In this document: positions 17,226 through 25,716 of the stretch, piece by piece
Position numbering within the stretch: the first letter of the stretch is position 1
Layout: every line of letters begins with the position of its first letter
Source of the DNA: CAYFNF01 sp964344485
GTDB taxonomy: Bacteria > Patescibacteriota > Patescibacteriia > UBA9570 > XYC2-FULL-38-9
Reading direction: 5' to 3'
Assembly (NCBI GenBank): GCA_964344485.1
Contig: CAYFNF010000002.1
Coordinates: 248,001-312,000 of the forward strand
DNA: 64,000 nucleotides
Notes under the pieces: model-generated
What the model saw: only the letters and a program-made list of their open reading frames with translations
Told to the model about the DNA's origin: nothing
Databases searched by the model: none
Position numbers and translations under genes: made by a program

Positions 17226-18659
17226 CTAGGTCAGCTCTACGGGCTGTGCGAGGGTCCGTGCTTCGAGCGCGAGCGCGCGTGCACGTTCGGGTGCATCACC
17301 CACGTTGCTGGAACCTTCTCGCAGGATCGCGAGGATCTCGCTCTCATCGAGCTCGACGCGTCCGCTGAGACGAGTTGCCAGGATGCGTGGCAGCACGTTC
17401 ACGCCGGTCTGCTCCACCCCTTTCCAGGCCTTCATGGAAGCGGTTCTGATCAGCTCGTGCGCCTCGGTACGGTCTTGACCGTGATCTCGCACCAGTCGCA
17501 TCAGTAGCGCTTCGCTACCAGCGAACAGTCCGTAGGTGTCCAGGTTCCGCTGGATCACCCGATCCTTGACGATCAGACCGCTGATGATGATGCGTGCGCG
17601 CTTCAGCACTTCGTCCATGGTCAGGAACGCGGTGGGTAGCACCAGACGACGGTTGCCCGAGTCATCCAGCGTACGATCGAGGCCGTCAAAGGCCGCGTTC
17701 ATCCAGAGCGTCTGCAGCATGGGCGGCACCGCACGTGCGAGCGAACACAGGTTTTCGCTGTGCACCGGGTTCTTCTTCCACGGCATGGCCGAGGATCCCA
17801 CCTGCCGCTCCTTGAACGGCTCTTGGAGCTCGCTGAACGGGCTTGACTGCTGGATCCGGACGTCCCACGCGAACTTGTGCAGCGACTGTGCTAGACTGCT
17901 GAGCGCCGCGAGCACCCACAGATCCACCTTGCGAGGGTAGGTCTGCCCAGTGATTGGATATGCGTCCAATCCGAGTGCGTCCATGAAGTGGTTCTCGAGC
18001 GCTTCAGCGGTCATCGGCTGCCCGTCGAGCAGCTCGGTGAAGCTTGCGCGTGTGCCGACTGCGCCCTTCAGACCCTTGCCTCGGAGTGCGCCGTAGACGT
18101 TGCGCATCATCTCGAGGTCCATCATCAGGTCCTGCAGGTACCGAGCGATTCGGTAGCCAACGGTGGTCGTGACAGCCGAGCGCAGATGCGTGTACCCCAT
18201 GCAGAGATGATCTGCTTCGGAGTCGACCCGATCCACGAACAGCGGGATCAACTCCTCGATGCGGTGGATCAGCAGCGCGAATGCAGCGCGCATGATGATC
18301 ATGTCCACGTTGGACGTCGAGTCCTCGCTAGTCATGCCCAGGTGGATCACCGGGCCTCCGACGAGCGCGTCCTCTTGGAACGCCAGGATCGCAGCCATCA
18401 CGTCGTGACCAAGCTCTCCTTCATGCTCGAGAATGCGAGCTAGCACTTCGACATCCACGCTCTCGTTGGCGTGAAGATCGGCGGCTTGCTCTCCCGAGAT
18501 CACGCCAGCAGCGTGCAGCGAATCGCCGTGAGCGACCCAAACCTGGCGCCGCAACTGCGCATGGTAGAGCATGGACCAGAGGCTGCGCATCTCAGCGGAG
18601 CCGTACCGCGCCGTGAACGCGGATAGAAAAACGTCCGGTCCGAACACTAAAGTGTCCAT
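17226..18659 (-). CDS. purB: adenylosuccinate lyase, GC-rich and atypical for the contig
   Basis: The 477-residue fumarase/aspartase superfamily enzyme has IHLGMTSEDSTSN (substrate loop), MGYTHLRSAVTTT (catalytic histidine region) and the superfamily signature GSSAMPWKKNPVHSENL with the mobile-loop serine pair. It splits adenylosuccinate to AMP and fumarate, and SAICAR in de novo purine synthesis; no other pur gene is present here. Base composition is strikingly GC-rich with many GCG, CTG, CGC and GTC codons, unlike every neighbour except the small gene at 46079. A strong GGAGG site 5 bases before the ATG, its own promoter and its own terminator make it a self-contained unit, suggesting transfer. 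Confidence 0.93.
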   Translation of the reverse strand: MDTLVFGPDVFLSAFTARYGSAEMRSLWSMLYHAQLRRQVWVAHGDSLHAAGVISGEQAADLHANESVDVEVLARILEHEGELGHDVMAAILAFQEDALVGGPVIHLGMTSEDSTSNVDMIIMRAAFALLIHRIEELIPLFVDRVDSEADHLCMGYTHLRSAVTTTVGYRIARYLQDLMMDLEMMRNVYGALRGKGLKGAVGTRASFTELLDGQPMTAEALENHFMDALGLDAYPITGQTYPRKVDLWVLAALSSLAQSLHKFAWDVRIQQSSPFSELQEPFKERQVGSSAMPWKKNPVHSENLCSLARAVPPMLQTLWMNAAFDGLDRTLDDSGNRRLVLPTAFLTMDEVLKRARIIISGLIVKDRVIQRNLDTYGLFAGSEALLMRLVRDHGQDRTEAHELIRTASMKAWKGVEQTGVNVLPRILATRLSGRVELDESEILAILREGSSNVGDAPERARALALEARTLAQPVELT

Positions 18660-18669
18660 GGATACCTCC

Positions 18670-18700
18670 AGTAATGCAAAACAGGGTCCTCCCCCTGCAA
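18670..18700 (-). promoter_or_regulatory. 5' leader hairpin of purB
   Basis: The minus-strand leader can fold CAGGG/CCCTG around a loop GGAGGA (+ strand about 18683-18698), placing a second SD-like sequence in a loop upstream of the real GGAGG next to the ATG. It could be incidental or a translation-control element. Confidence 0.3.
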
Positions 18701-18706
18701 CTATAA

Positions 18707-18715
18707 ATTATAGCA
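18707..18715 (-). promoter_or_regulatory. extended -10 promoter of purB
   Basis: The minus strand reads TGCTATAAT, a perfect extended -10, about 47 bases before the purB ATG, in an AT-rich stretch between dacA and purB. There is no clear -35. The promoter is host-like in composition although the gene is not. Confidence 0.5.
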
Positions 18716-18729
18716 CATGAAGCGTACTA

Positions 18730-20043
18730 TTAGTAATTCTGAAAACTCCAATTATTGAACGTCCACTCTGCTACAGCGTACGCTTCTTGAAAAATGGTGT
18801 TGTAATATGGATTTCCGAGTAATACCACGATAATCTCATGTCCAGTAGCGATATCTTTTAATTGAATCGCGAGTGTTCTCTCTGCTGTTCCAGGGTAGTA
18901 CCCGGTCTTAAACGCAATTAATTCGTATTTTCCGTTCCCATTAAACTTATTTGTTGTATATAGAGTAACAGAGCGATCTGAATTCGCTAATGTGTAGTGA
19001 TACTGACGTGTTTGAGCAGCCTCTGAATAGATATCGGGATACGCTTTGAATGCATATCGCGTTAGTTTTGCAATGTTTCCAGCAGTAGAGGTATTCTCTG
19101 AATCTAGTCCTGTGGGCTCAACAAATGCAGTTTTCTTTAACCCTAGTTCTGCCATTCTATTATTCATCTGCTGAATAAACTCCCCGTTGGACCAAGCAGT
19201 GCTAATAGAGAGTGTATACGCCATATTATTTGCTGATGGAATCAGCGCACCCATAAGAACCTGTTTCAGCGTAAGCTGGTCCCCGCCTTCTAGCACTACT
19301 TTTGCACCCATGCGATCGCTTGAGCTTGAATAGGATATCACTTGATCAAGATTTGGATTGCTCTCTAGAAATACTAATGATGTAGCAACTTTTGTTATTG
19401 AAGCAATAGGCCGCTGTTTCTTTGCTTGTCTGCGCAGCAAGAACTTTCCACTTTTTACGTCAATCACTGCTGCAGTGTCTGAGTATGGGAGTACACCGTA
19501 AGAAGAGAAGCTACTGCTCTTAATCGGTCGCTCTTTTTTATATCGATGGGTCGCAAGTACCACTTTGCCTAGACGGTTCGGTAGTACAGCTTGTGCATAC
19601 CCGTTGTCCTTATCTATCTCAGTGCGCAAACGCTGCCACTTTGTGCCGCCCGGAGAGAGATAAAAAATCCTTCGCATACGATTTTTCTTCTTCTCAGGTA
19701 ATTGCAGGCGAACGATCATGCCGTCAGAGATATCCTTACTACTAAACACTGCATAGACCGGCTTCTTTGAGCGGTATTTTTTTGGCAAACTCGGAATTAC
19801 ATCATCCGAGCTATACACTCCCCTGTCTCGCATGCGGAAACGTGTTGCTTCTGAATGCACGCCGGCTGGAACATGCAGCGACATCTCTTGCCACTGCAAA
19901 TATACTCCGTGACTGAATATTTGCTCTCCTGACTGAGTAGTGGAATAGTAATCAGTCTCAGCATTTGCGGCAGCCGGAATTAATACAGCAACACATAATG
20001 CAGTCATGATTGATACCGACAATGAATAGGTCCTACATCTCAT
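18730..20043 (-). CDS. D-alanyl-D-alanine carboxypeptidase (PBP5/DacA type) with a ZU5-like N-terminal domain
   Basis: The 437-residue exported serine peptidase has a signal peptide (about residues 8-29, ending AANAE). A beta-rich domain at about 30-170 reads like a ZU5-type module: a VPAGVHSEATRF start, IVRLQLPEKKK, then IFYLSPGGTKWQRL. The penicillin-binding domain follows with SxxK as SITK, SxN as SAN (IPSANNMAY) and KTG in FKTGYYPG. It should trim D-Ala from peptidoglycan stem peptides. The N-terminal fusion is unusual, and a similar module occurs in the secreted proteins at 35723 and 58148. It overlaps the upstream methyltransferase gene by 11 bases. Confidence 0.85.
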   Translation of the reverse strand: MRCRTYSLSVSIMTALCVAVLIPAAANAETDYYSTTQSGEQIFSHGVYLQWQEMSLHVPAGVHSEATRFRMRDRGVYSSDDVIPSLPKKYRSKKPVYAVFSSKDISDGMIVRLQLPEKKKNRMRRIFYLSPGGTKWQRLRTEIDKDNGYAQAVLPNRLGKVVLATHRYKKERPIKSSSFSSYGVLPYSDTAAVIDVKSGKFLLRRQAKKQRPIASITKVATSLVFLESNPNLDQVISYSSSSDRMGAKVVLEGGDQLTLKQVLMGALIPSANNMAYTLSISTAWSNGEFIQQMNNRMAELGLKKTAFVEPTGLDSENTSTAGNIAKLTRYAFKAYPDIYSEAAQTRQYHYTLANSDRSVTLYTTNKFNGNGKYELIAFKTGYYPGTAERTLAIQLKDIATGHEIIVVLLGNPYYNTIFQEAYAVAEWTFNNWSFQNY

Positions 20044-20578
20044 AACAGTATATTTTTACTCCGTTCTCTTGTGCGTCAATAATCTCTTTTGGTTCTTTCC
20101 CGTGTAGAGCGTCGCAGAGAATACAGACTAACGCTCCAGGCTTGGTTTGTGAGATAATGACTTCTGATAATTTATTAAATGCTTTCTTTGTTAAGAAGCA
20201 GTAGATCACATCAGCTTCAGAGAGGTCGGCTGATAGAAAGTTATTTCGTTTTGTCTTTACCTTCGAACCTTTCAGCAGTGCTTTAATTTTCGCGACACAC
20301 ACATATAAATGTGAAATTTCATACCCAATAACGGTTTTAAATCCACGCCTCTCTGCCTCAAATAGCACTTGTCCTAGCCCGCTACCTAAATCCATAAATA
20401 CAGATTCACTAAACGGTTTCTTGCTGTTTCGCTTGAGAAAATCAAAGATCAAATCAAATCGCTTCTTTGGAGTAACCACTAACGGTACTTGTGTATAGAC
20501 TGCAATGATAAAACTATAGATCAACAAAAAAATAAGCAGTATTGCTATGAAAATAAAAACAAGTGAAAAGATGTTCAT
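20033..20578 (-). CDS. membrane-anchored class I SAM-dependent methyltransferase-like protein
   Basis: From the ATG at 20578 the protein has 181 residues: one transmembrane helix (about residues 2-27) and a Rossmann domain with AdoMet motif I FMDLGSGLGQVLFEAERRG, then the acidic VIGYEIS strand. It resembles the small methyltransferases found across Patescibacteria. An in-frame ATG 81 bases further upstream exists, but that extension would translate straight through the terminator hairpin at 20597-20626, so the inner start is preferred. Target unknown. It is cotranscribed with the D,D-carboxypeptidase gene, suggesting an envelope-linked role. Confidence 0.75.
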   Translation of the reverse strand: MNIFSLVFIFIAILLIFLLIYSFIIAVYTQVPLVVTPKKRFDLIFDFLKRNSKKPFSESVFMDLGSGLGQVLFEAERRGFKTVIGYEISHLYVCVAKIKALLKGSKVKTKRNNFLSADLSEADVIYCFLTKKAFNKLSEVIISQTKPGALVCILCDALHGKEPKEIIDAQENGVKIYCYEM

Positions 20579-20596
20579 ATGCACTATTGTATCATA

Positions 20597-20626
20597 TAAA
20601 AAACACCGCCCAAAATGAGCGGTGCT
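20597..20626 (-). terminator. terminator after the secreted protein gene
   Basis: The minus strand has a stem CACCGC/GCGGTG (20619-20624 with 20604-20609) followed by six T. It lies 20 bases after the stop at 20646 and decides the start choice for the downstream methyltransferase. Confidence 0.8.
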
Positions 20627-20645
20627 TATAAAATGTGCGATACAG

Positions 20646-22043
20646 TTACTCAGTGACAATGAGCTGCAGGACTTTGGAGTTCAAACGGCCAGCTGCTACG
20701 CCATCTGCGTTTGCGAATCTATTATAGAATCGATATTTCCGGGCGCCTGCTTCTTGATCAGTAATAGTAATGCTCCAATTTCCATCAGCATCAGAAAGTG
20801 CTGAGCCAAGCTCTTGCCCTTGTGAGCGTAGAATCACCTTCATATACACTCCATTGGTTTCTGAAGTACCTGAGAACGTAATCTCATCTCCTGATACTTC
20901 CTGATTCCATGTATGGCTAGTGACCTCAACCTTTGTTGGTCGTCGTAGTACTTTATACACTTGTGTACCGTCAGTTGTGTTCTTTAATGCACCGTACATA
21001 TGACCGCGATACCATACAGAAGATGTTAGTCGTGAATTATTACTGTTGTCGAGTAGTCCATCTGTTCTAAACAAGTTCCAATCCGAAAGATTTGAACTTG
21101 CTTCTGTCTCCCAGATCTCAGGGCCAGTCGTTGTGTTGATTACACGTGCACGAAGCGTACCACCAGCGGTCACTCCCATGCTGTTTACTCTTGTTCCTTC
21201 TGAATCTTCAAACCCTTCAACAACCACATCCCAACTAGCACCCTTCTTGGTCTTCAACACAAGCGCACCGTTGGTTTCATCTTCTCCACCAGCAACTAAC
21301 TTGCGAGTGGATCCACTTCCGCAGCGACGGAACGTTTCAATTGCTTGTCCGTCTTCATTATAAACTTCATTCCAGTCGTCGCCACCCTTGTCTTTTCGTA
21401 GAATTCCTTTTCCTTCAGTAGCAACGTATAAACGATTCTTATAACGCATGAGATCATTGATCTGCTCAACGTCCTGCCCAAGACCATCGTCAGATAGCTG
21501 CTGAACACTTGATCCGTTAAAGTAATGTAGCGTAGCGTCAGAACCGTCATGAGTTACTCCGTAGTACAATCGCTTTCTATTTACATTTCTTAAGAATGTA
21601 ACTTGACCGTCGACGTCAGCGACCTTCTCCCAGCCGCTCTTCCATAAGTAGCGCCAGATCTCTGAGCTATCATCATCTCCAAACGCCACGTACGGACGCC
21701 CTCGAAACGCACGAACAGCAAATACGTTCGTATCGCCGCTGTCCAAATCCAGAGAGCTTCCACTTAATTCCTCCCATTCAGTCCCCCGTTTATTAGATTT
21801 CCACAGTTGAATGCCGTCCTCGTTAGTAGTTGCGGCATACAGCTTCCATCCGCCTTGACCAGGCTTGTATAACTTCAACAAATGAGCGTCTGTATTGCCA
21901 GTATCGCCAAAACCATCCTCGTTTACTTGCGCAATTGGCAAGATTGCACTTGGCTCTTCAGCTGCAAATGAGGACGCTGGCATGACTACTGCGGCTGCTA
22001 CAACGAGCACCGCACTCGTGATCATACATGATCGAAATCGCAT
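20646..22043 (-). CDS. secreted beta-propeller-like protein with C-terminal Ig-like domain
   Basis: The 465-residue exported protein has a signal peptide ending ASSFAAEE (about residues 1-29), then repeated beta-strand blades with motifs such as GGWKLYAATTNEDGIQLWKS, GRPYVAFGDDDSSEIWRY and KNRLYVATEGKGILRK, typical of a kelch/BNR-like propeller (about residues 30-365). The last 95 residues look like an Ig-fold domain: TFSGTSETNGVYMKVILRSQ and LSDADGNWSITITD. No enzymatic motif is visible and it lacks the Lys-rich module seen in later secreted proteins. It is monocistronic, bounded by terminators on both sides. Confidence 0.7.
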   Translation of the reverse strand: MRFRSCMITSAVLVVAAAVVMPASSFAAEEPSAILPIAQVNEDGFGDTGNTDAHLLKLYKPGQGGWKLYAATTNEDGIQLWKSNKRGTEWEELSGSSLDLDSGDTNVFAVRAFRGRPYVAFGDDDSSEIWRYLWKSGWEKVADVDGQVTFLRNVNRKRLYYGVTHDGSDATLHYFNGSSVQQLSDDGLGQDVEQINDLMRYKNRLYVATEGKGILRKDKGGDDWNEVYNEDGQAIETFRRCGSGSTRKLVAGGEDETNGALVLKTKKGASWDVVVEGFEDSEGTRVNSMGVTAGGTLRARVINTTTGPEIWETEASSNLSDWNLFRTDGLLDNSNNSRLTSSVWYRGHMYGALKNTTDGTQVYKVLRRPTKVEVTSHTWNQEVSGDEITFSGTSETNGVYMKVILRSQGQELGSALSDADGNWSITITDQEAGARKYRFYNRFANADGVAAGRLNSKVLQLIVTE

Positions 22044-22069
22044 AGGTTTTATTGATTAATTATTATGCG

Positions 22070-22088
22070 AAAAAGGATACGATTATCC
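22070..22088 (-). terminator. terminator of the MacAB-like ABC operon
   Basis: On the minus strand GGATA/TATCC (loop ATCG; 22084-22088 with 22075-22079) is followed by five T, 45 bases after the permease stop. Confidence 0.6.
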
Positions 22089-22132
22089 GCTTTTGTAGTC
22101 GTATGTGTGTTACAAATTGTACTGATTTTTTG

Positions 22133-23380
22133 CTATTCGTAGCGTAAAGCTTCGATAGGATGTAATTTTGATGCTTTTAAGGCAGGATAAATACCAAATA
22201 CAATACCAACTGTTACAGCAACCCCACATGCGATAATAAGAGCGTTAGGCACGAACACGAACGCGACGCCCCAGTCCGGATAGAATACATTTATCGCTAC
22301 AACACTAGCTATCGTCAAGCCAAGGCCAAGTGCAATGCCCACTATTCCGCCTACTGTGGTAAGTACAACAGACTCTACTAAGAACTGTGTCAGGATAGAG
22401 TAATTCTTTGCACCAATAGCTTTGCGCAGCCCTATCTCTTTTGTTCGTTCATTCACAGTTACAAGCATAATATTCATAATTCCAATACCACCGACAATTA
22501 AGGAAATCGCTGCAACTGCACTAACGAATGCTTGAATCGCGATTAAGACATTATTAAAGATATCTAGCGCTTGTTCACGACTCATGATCATAAACACCTC
22601 TTCTTTGGAGTCTAACATGTCATGCTCTTCACGAAGTACGTAATCAATACGATTCACTAGGGAGTCTACGTTTGCTGATTGATCAAACTCTAATAATAAC
22701 CAATCAACTTTCTCTCGATCCTTTGGATCTACGAATTCCTCTCGAATAGTTGAAATAGGAGCAAACAGTATCTCCGGAGTTGCCATACCCATGCCGCTCA
22801 TACTTAAGTCTTCGACTAGCCCAATAATCTTAAAATGAGTGCCTCCGATCTTAAGCTGCTCTCCGATGACATCTCTGTGGCCATAGAGATCTTCTGCAAA
22901 CCGCTCACCGATTACAATAACTTTAGCTGCGTTCTGTACATCTGAATCCGTAAATAACCGCCCTTTTACTGGTTTCATGTTATTCGTGGAAAACAGCTCA
23001 GGACGGTCTCCCATAATCGAGACTGATATCTGCTCATCTTCGTGTTCAGCAGTTTCAATGACCGAATGTCCAGCTGACACGCCAACGATCTCCGGCAATA
23101 GCGAAGATTCATACATTAACTCTACATCCTTTTCAGTTAAAGTAACTTCTTCTGACTCTCCAAACGGCCCAAACTCTCCGATCACTGCTATCTCTACTAC
23201 ATTTGTTCCGAACTGAGATATCTGGCTCAGTAAGAAGTTCTTAGCTACCTCACCAGTGGACATAATGAAAATAACTGAACCAATACCAATGATAATGCCA
23301 AGCATGGTTAACAATGACCTGCCTTTATTCTTTGCCAGCTGCTTTAATGCTGTTGAAATGTATGTAAATAGCATGTTCAT
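22133..23380 (-). CDS. MacB-like ABC exporter permease (FtsX/MacB_PCD)
   Basis: The 415-residue protein has the MacB/FtsX permease layout: an N-terminal helix after ALKQLAKNKGRSLLTMLGIIIG, an extracytoplasmic MacB_PCD domain of about 230 residues, then three C-terminal helices with GGIGIMNIMLVTVNERTKEIGLRKAIGAK and a final ALKASKLHPIEALRYE. It partners with the ATPase and adaptor encoded upstream, and the 4-base overlap with the ATPase gene supports a complex. Such systems export peptides, lipids or antibiotics by mechanotransmission; the cargo is unknown. Confidence 0.93.
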   Translation of the reverse strand: MNMLFTYISTALKQLAKNKGRSLLTMLGIIIGIGSVIFIMSTGEVAKNFLLSQISQFGTNVVEIAVIGEFGPFGESEEVTLTEKDVELMYESSLLPEIVGVSAGHSVIETAEHEDEQISVSIMGDRPELFSTNNMKPVKGRLFTDSDVQNAAKVIVIGERFAEDLYGHRDVIGEQLKIGGTHFKIIGLVEDLSMSGMGMATPEILFAPISTIREEFVDPKDREKVDWLLLEFDQSANVDSLVNRIDYVLREEHDMLDSKEEVFMIMSREQALDIFNNVLIAIQAFVSAVAAISLIVGGIGIMNIMLVTVNERTKEIGLRKAIGAKNYSILTQFLVESVVLTTVGGIVGIALGLGLTIASVVAINVFYPDWGVAFVFVPNALIIACGVAVTVGIVFGIYPALKASKLHPIEALRYE

Positions 23381-24063
23381 ACAATCTTTCCATCTTTAAG
23401 TCGAATTGTCCGTTGTGCATAGTGAGAAATAGTAGTCTCGTGCGTAACCATAATTATGGTTTTGCCTTCTTTGTGCAGGTTCTTGAAGATATCCATAATC
23501 TCTTTAGTTGTTCCAGAGTCTAGATTTCCTGTAGGCTCATCACAAAAGATAATCATAGGGTCATTTACCAGTGCGCGTGCAATAGAGACACGCTGCTGCT
23601 GTCCGCCAGAGAGTTGATTCGGTTTATGATAAACACGATCAGCGAGCCCTACTTTTTCCAATGCTTCATACGCTTTCTGTTTCTGCATTTTCTTGCGTTT
23701 GCCGGCGTATGCAAGCGGGAGCCGCACATTATCTAGCGCAGTAGTTCGAGGTAGCAGATGGAACTGCTGAAATACAAATCCAATAGTAGCGTTACGTAGA
23801 GTGGCTAAATAATTCTCATCAAACGTCTCAATATCCTCTCCAGCAAAATGGTACGAACCTGAAGAAGGGGCGTCTAAGAATGCCAATACATTCATGAGGG
23901 TGGATTTTCCAGACCCCGAGTGGCCCATGATCGCAACAAACTCCCCCTCCCAAATAGAAAGATCGACTCCTCGTATCGCTGGAATAGCCACCTTGTCATT
24001 CCAGTACGTCTTTTTGAGGTGCTTAATTTCAATTAACGGTGGTGTAGACGGATGTCGGCCCAT
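23377..24063 (-). CDS. MacB/LolD-type ABC transporter ATPase
   Basis: The 228-residue ATPase has Walker A GHSGSGKST, Q-loop FQQFHLLP, signature LSGGQQQRVSIARAL, Walker B IIFCDEPTGNLDSGT and the H-loop histidine in MVTHE. The closest subfamily is MacB/LolD/FtsE, the stand-alone ATPases that drive FtsX-type permeases. Its gene lies 9 bases after the adaptor stop and overlaps the permease start by 4 bases. Confidence 0.95.
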   Translation of the reverse strand: MGRHPSTPPLIEIKHLKKTYWNDKVAIPAIRGVDLSIWEGEFVAIMGHSGSGKSTLMNVLAFLDAPSSGSYHFAGEDIETFDENYLATLRNATIGFVFQQFHLLPRTTALDNVRLPLAYAGKRKKMQKQKAYEALEKVGLADRVYHKPNQLSGGQQQRVSIARALVNDPMIIFCDEPTGNLDSGTTKEIMDIFKNLHKEGKTIIMVTHETTISHYAQRTIRLKDGKIV

Positions 24064-24072
24064 GTTGATATC

Positions 24073-25062
24073 TTAGAAGAGTGAGTTACTTGATGATTGA
24101 GGGATATACATCAATGCAGCATCCCCTGCTCGAAGTCCATCCGTAATCTCAACGTATTCATCACCGCGGAAACCTGTAGTTACAGATTTCTTTGACAGCA
24201 TGGATGTAATGTCTTCTACGCCAGTTGCAGAATTCACAAACTGTTCATCAATAGTTGGAACTAAAAACACATACGGTTTATTGTCATCATCATATTGAAT
24301 TGCTGCTATCTCTAAGGACGGTGCTGACTCTCGCTTACCAACCTCAATCTCTAAATCAACCGTTAAACCTATTACTTTTGCATATTCATCGGGAAGGTCT
24401 CCAACTGATACTTTAATCAAATACCCTGATTCAGTGGCTTGACCAGTCATAGCAGCAGACGCCTCATGCTTCTTTACGTCAACAAATGTCACCTCTCCTT
24501 TATACTCTTCTTTACCATTCTCAATTGACGGTACAGTAAACTCCGCTTCTTGACCTTCATTCAAATCTAAGACTTCACTCTCTGAAGCGTAAAATTCAAT
24601 ATGTGTAGAACGATACCCTACTTCGACAACAGGAGCCCCAAGAGCTACTTTATCTCCTTCAAATGTATGAATAGCAAGGATCTTTCCATCAAATGGACTT
24701 TTAATCTCTTCATCGCTGGCACGAGCGGTGATATCAGCATCAATCTTTATTAAAACGTCATCCTTATTAACCTCATCACCGACACTGTAGTTCACTTCAG
24801 TCACTCGTCCTGGAACAGCAAACGCAAGCTGAGTCGATTCATCAGCTTTGATTGTTCCATTTGTGTTCACAACACGTTTCAGAGTGCGCTTCTCGACAGT
24901 CACTGACTCTTTTAAGTAGTCATATTGGGTATATTTTGCTTTTGATGACATTACAAATCCTGCTACCACACCTGCAATTATGCACAGTGCTACAATCATC
25001 AACACCCAGAACCACCAACGTTGAAAAAAACGTTTTTCATGAGGTTTTGGAATGCTTGTCAT
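24073..25062 (-). CDS. MacA-like periplasmic adaptor (membrane fusion protein)
   Basis: The 329-residue protein has a single N-terminal transmembrane helix (about residues 14-37) followed by the adaptor layout: barrel-sandwich halves around residues 78-140 (AVPGRVTEVNYSVGDEVNKDDVLIKI and IKSPFDGKILAIHTFEGDKV), with the helical hairpin of classical MacA almost deleted, then a beta-barrel and membrane-proximal domain. Loss of the long hairpin suits a cell lacking a TolC-type outer-membrane channel, consistent with a CPR or Gram-positive envelope. It is the first gene of the ABC operon. Confidence 0.85.
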   Translation of the reverse strand: MTSIPKPHEKRFFQRWWFWVLMIVALCIIAGVVAGFVMSSKAKYTQYDYLKESVTVEKRTLKRVVNTNGTIKADESTQLAFAVPGRVTEVNYSVGDEVNKDDVLIKIDADITARASDEEIKSPFDGKILAIHTFEGDKVALGAPVVEVGYRSTHIEFYASESEVLDLNEGQEAEFTVPSIENGKEEYKGEVTFVDVKKHEASAAMTGQATESGYLIKVSVGDLPDEYAKVIGLTVDLEIEVGKRESAPSLEIAAIQYDDDNKPYVFLVPTIDEQFVNSATGVEDITSMLSKKSVTTGFRGDEYVEITDGLRAGDAALMYIPQSSSNSLF

Positions 25063-25094
25063 ATATTTTTATTTTAATTATTCAAGCGATTTCT

Positions 25095-25103
25095 AGTATA
25101 CCA
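25095..25103 (-). promoter_or_regulatory. extended -10 promoter of the MacAB-like operon
   Basis: The minus strand reads TGGTATACT, 32 bases before the adaptor ATG. The same sequence recurs upstream of the gene starting at 46026. Confidence 0.45.
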
Positions 25104-25139
25104 TATTGTCATATTTATGCACTTTAGTTACACTAGTAT

Positions 25140-25145
25140 TATAAT
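25140..25145 (+). promoter_or_regulatory. -10 element for the membrane protein-mutY pair
   Basis: A consensus TATAAT lies 16 bases before the ATG at 25162, leaving a very short leader without a Shine-Dalgarno sequence. Confidence 0.4.
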
Positions 25146-25161
25146 TTTGAACAATACATAT

Positions 25162-25716
25162 ATGGAACAATCTGCAGAAGCGGCACAAAAACCCGAAAAG
25201 AAGGTGTTAGATCCATGGAAGGATGAATTCTTAAAGGTCTACTATGTGATATTGATTGTTAATGCAGTGATATCAATAGCACAAGTTGCCATTTATGGAA
25301 AAGAGATGATGACGCTGCAAACTGAACCAACATCAGGAGTGGTGATTATGGGTGCGATCGCATCAATTCTTGGCTTTATTCTGTTTGTGTTGAGTATTGT
25401 TGCGCTCGTGCGGTTTCTTAAACGAAAGTACGATAAGAAACTAATTATTGTTCCGATTATCTATATTGTTGCTCCTATTGTTCTCTCAGTAGTTGGCATA
25501 GTATTGAGTATTACTTCTTTCGGGAAATACATGAAAAGCGGTGCTGAATTTGACCCGCAGACCGGTCCAAGTCCTGAGCAGTTTCAAGAGATGATGCCGT
25601 CTGCTATGAATTACATGCCGTATATCTCAGCTGGAGTTGAATTGATCGTATTAGTTCTCGCTGTGTACATTCTGGTGTCGCTCTACAACGAACACTCAGA
25701 TAAATCATCAAGTTAA
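25162..25716 (+). CDS. uncharacterised four-helix membrane protein
   Basis: From the ATG at 25162 the protein has 184 residues and four predicted transmembrane helices (roughly residues 20-43, 60-90, 100-125 and 155-178), a charged loop RFLKRKYDKK and a short hydrophilic C-terminus. An in-frame ATG at 25117 would add 15 residues, but it lies upstream of the TATAAT at 25140 and is therefore unlikely. No recognisable family. The stop overlaps the mutY start in TAATG, so the two are translated in tandem; a functional link is not evident. Confidence 0.65.
   Translation: MEQSAEAAQKPEKKVLDPWKDEFLKVYYVILIVNAVISIAQVAIYGKEMMTLQTEPTSGVVIMGAIASILGFILFVLSIVALVRFLKRKYDKKLIIVPIIYIVAPIVLSVVGIVLSITSFGKYMKSGAEFDPQTGPSPEQFQEMMPSAMNYMPYISAGVELIVLVLAVYILVSLYNEHSDKSSS

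Noticed and set aside
17594..18443. Several plus-strand open frames opposite purB
   Set aside because: GC-rich coding sequence creates spurious open frames; PurB motifs on the minus strand are unambiguous.
20578..20659. Longer N-terminus for the methyltransferase
   Set aside because: It would encode through a strong terminator hairpin; the inner ATG at 20578 places the membrane helix at the N-terminus.
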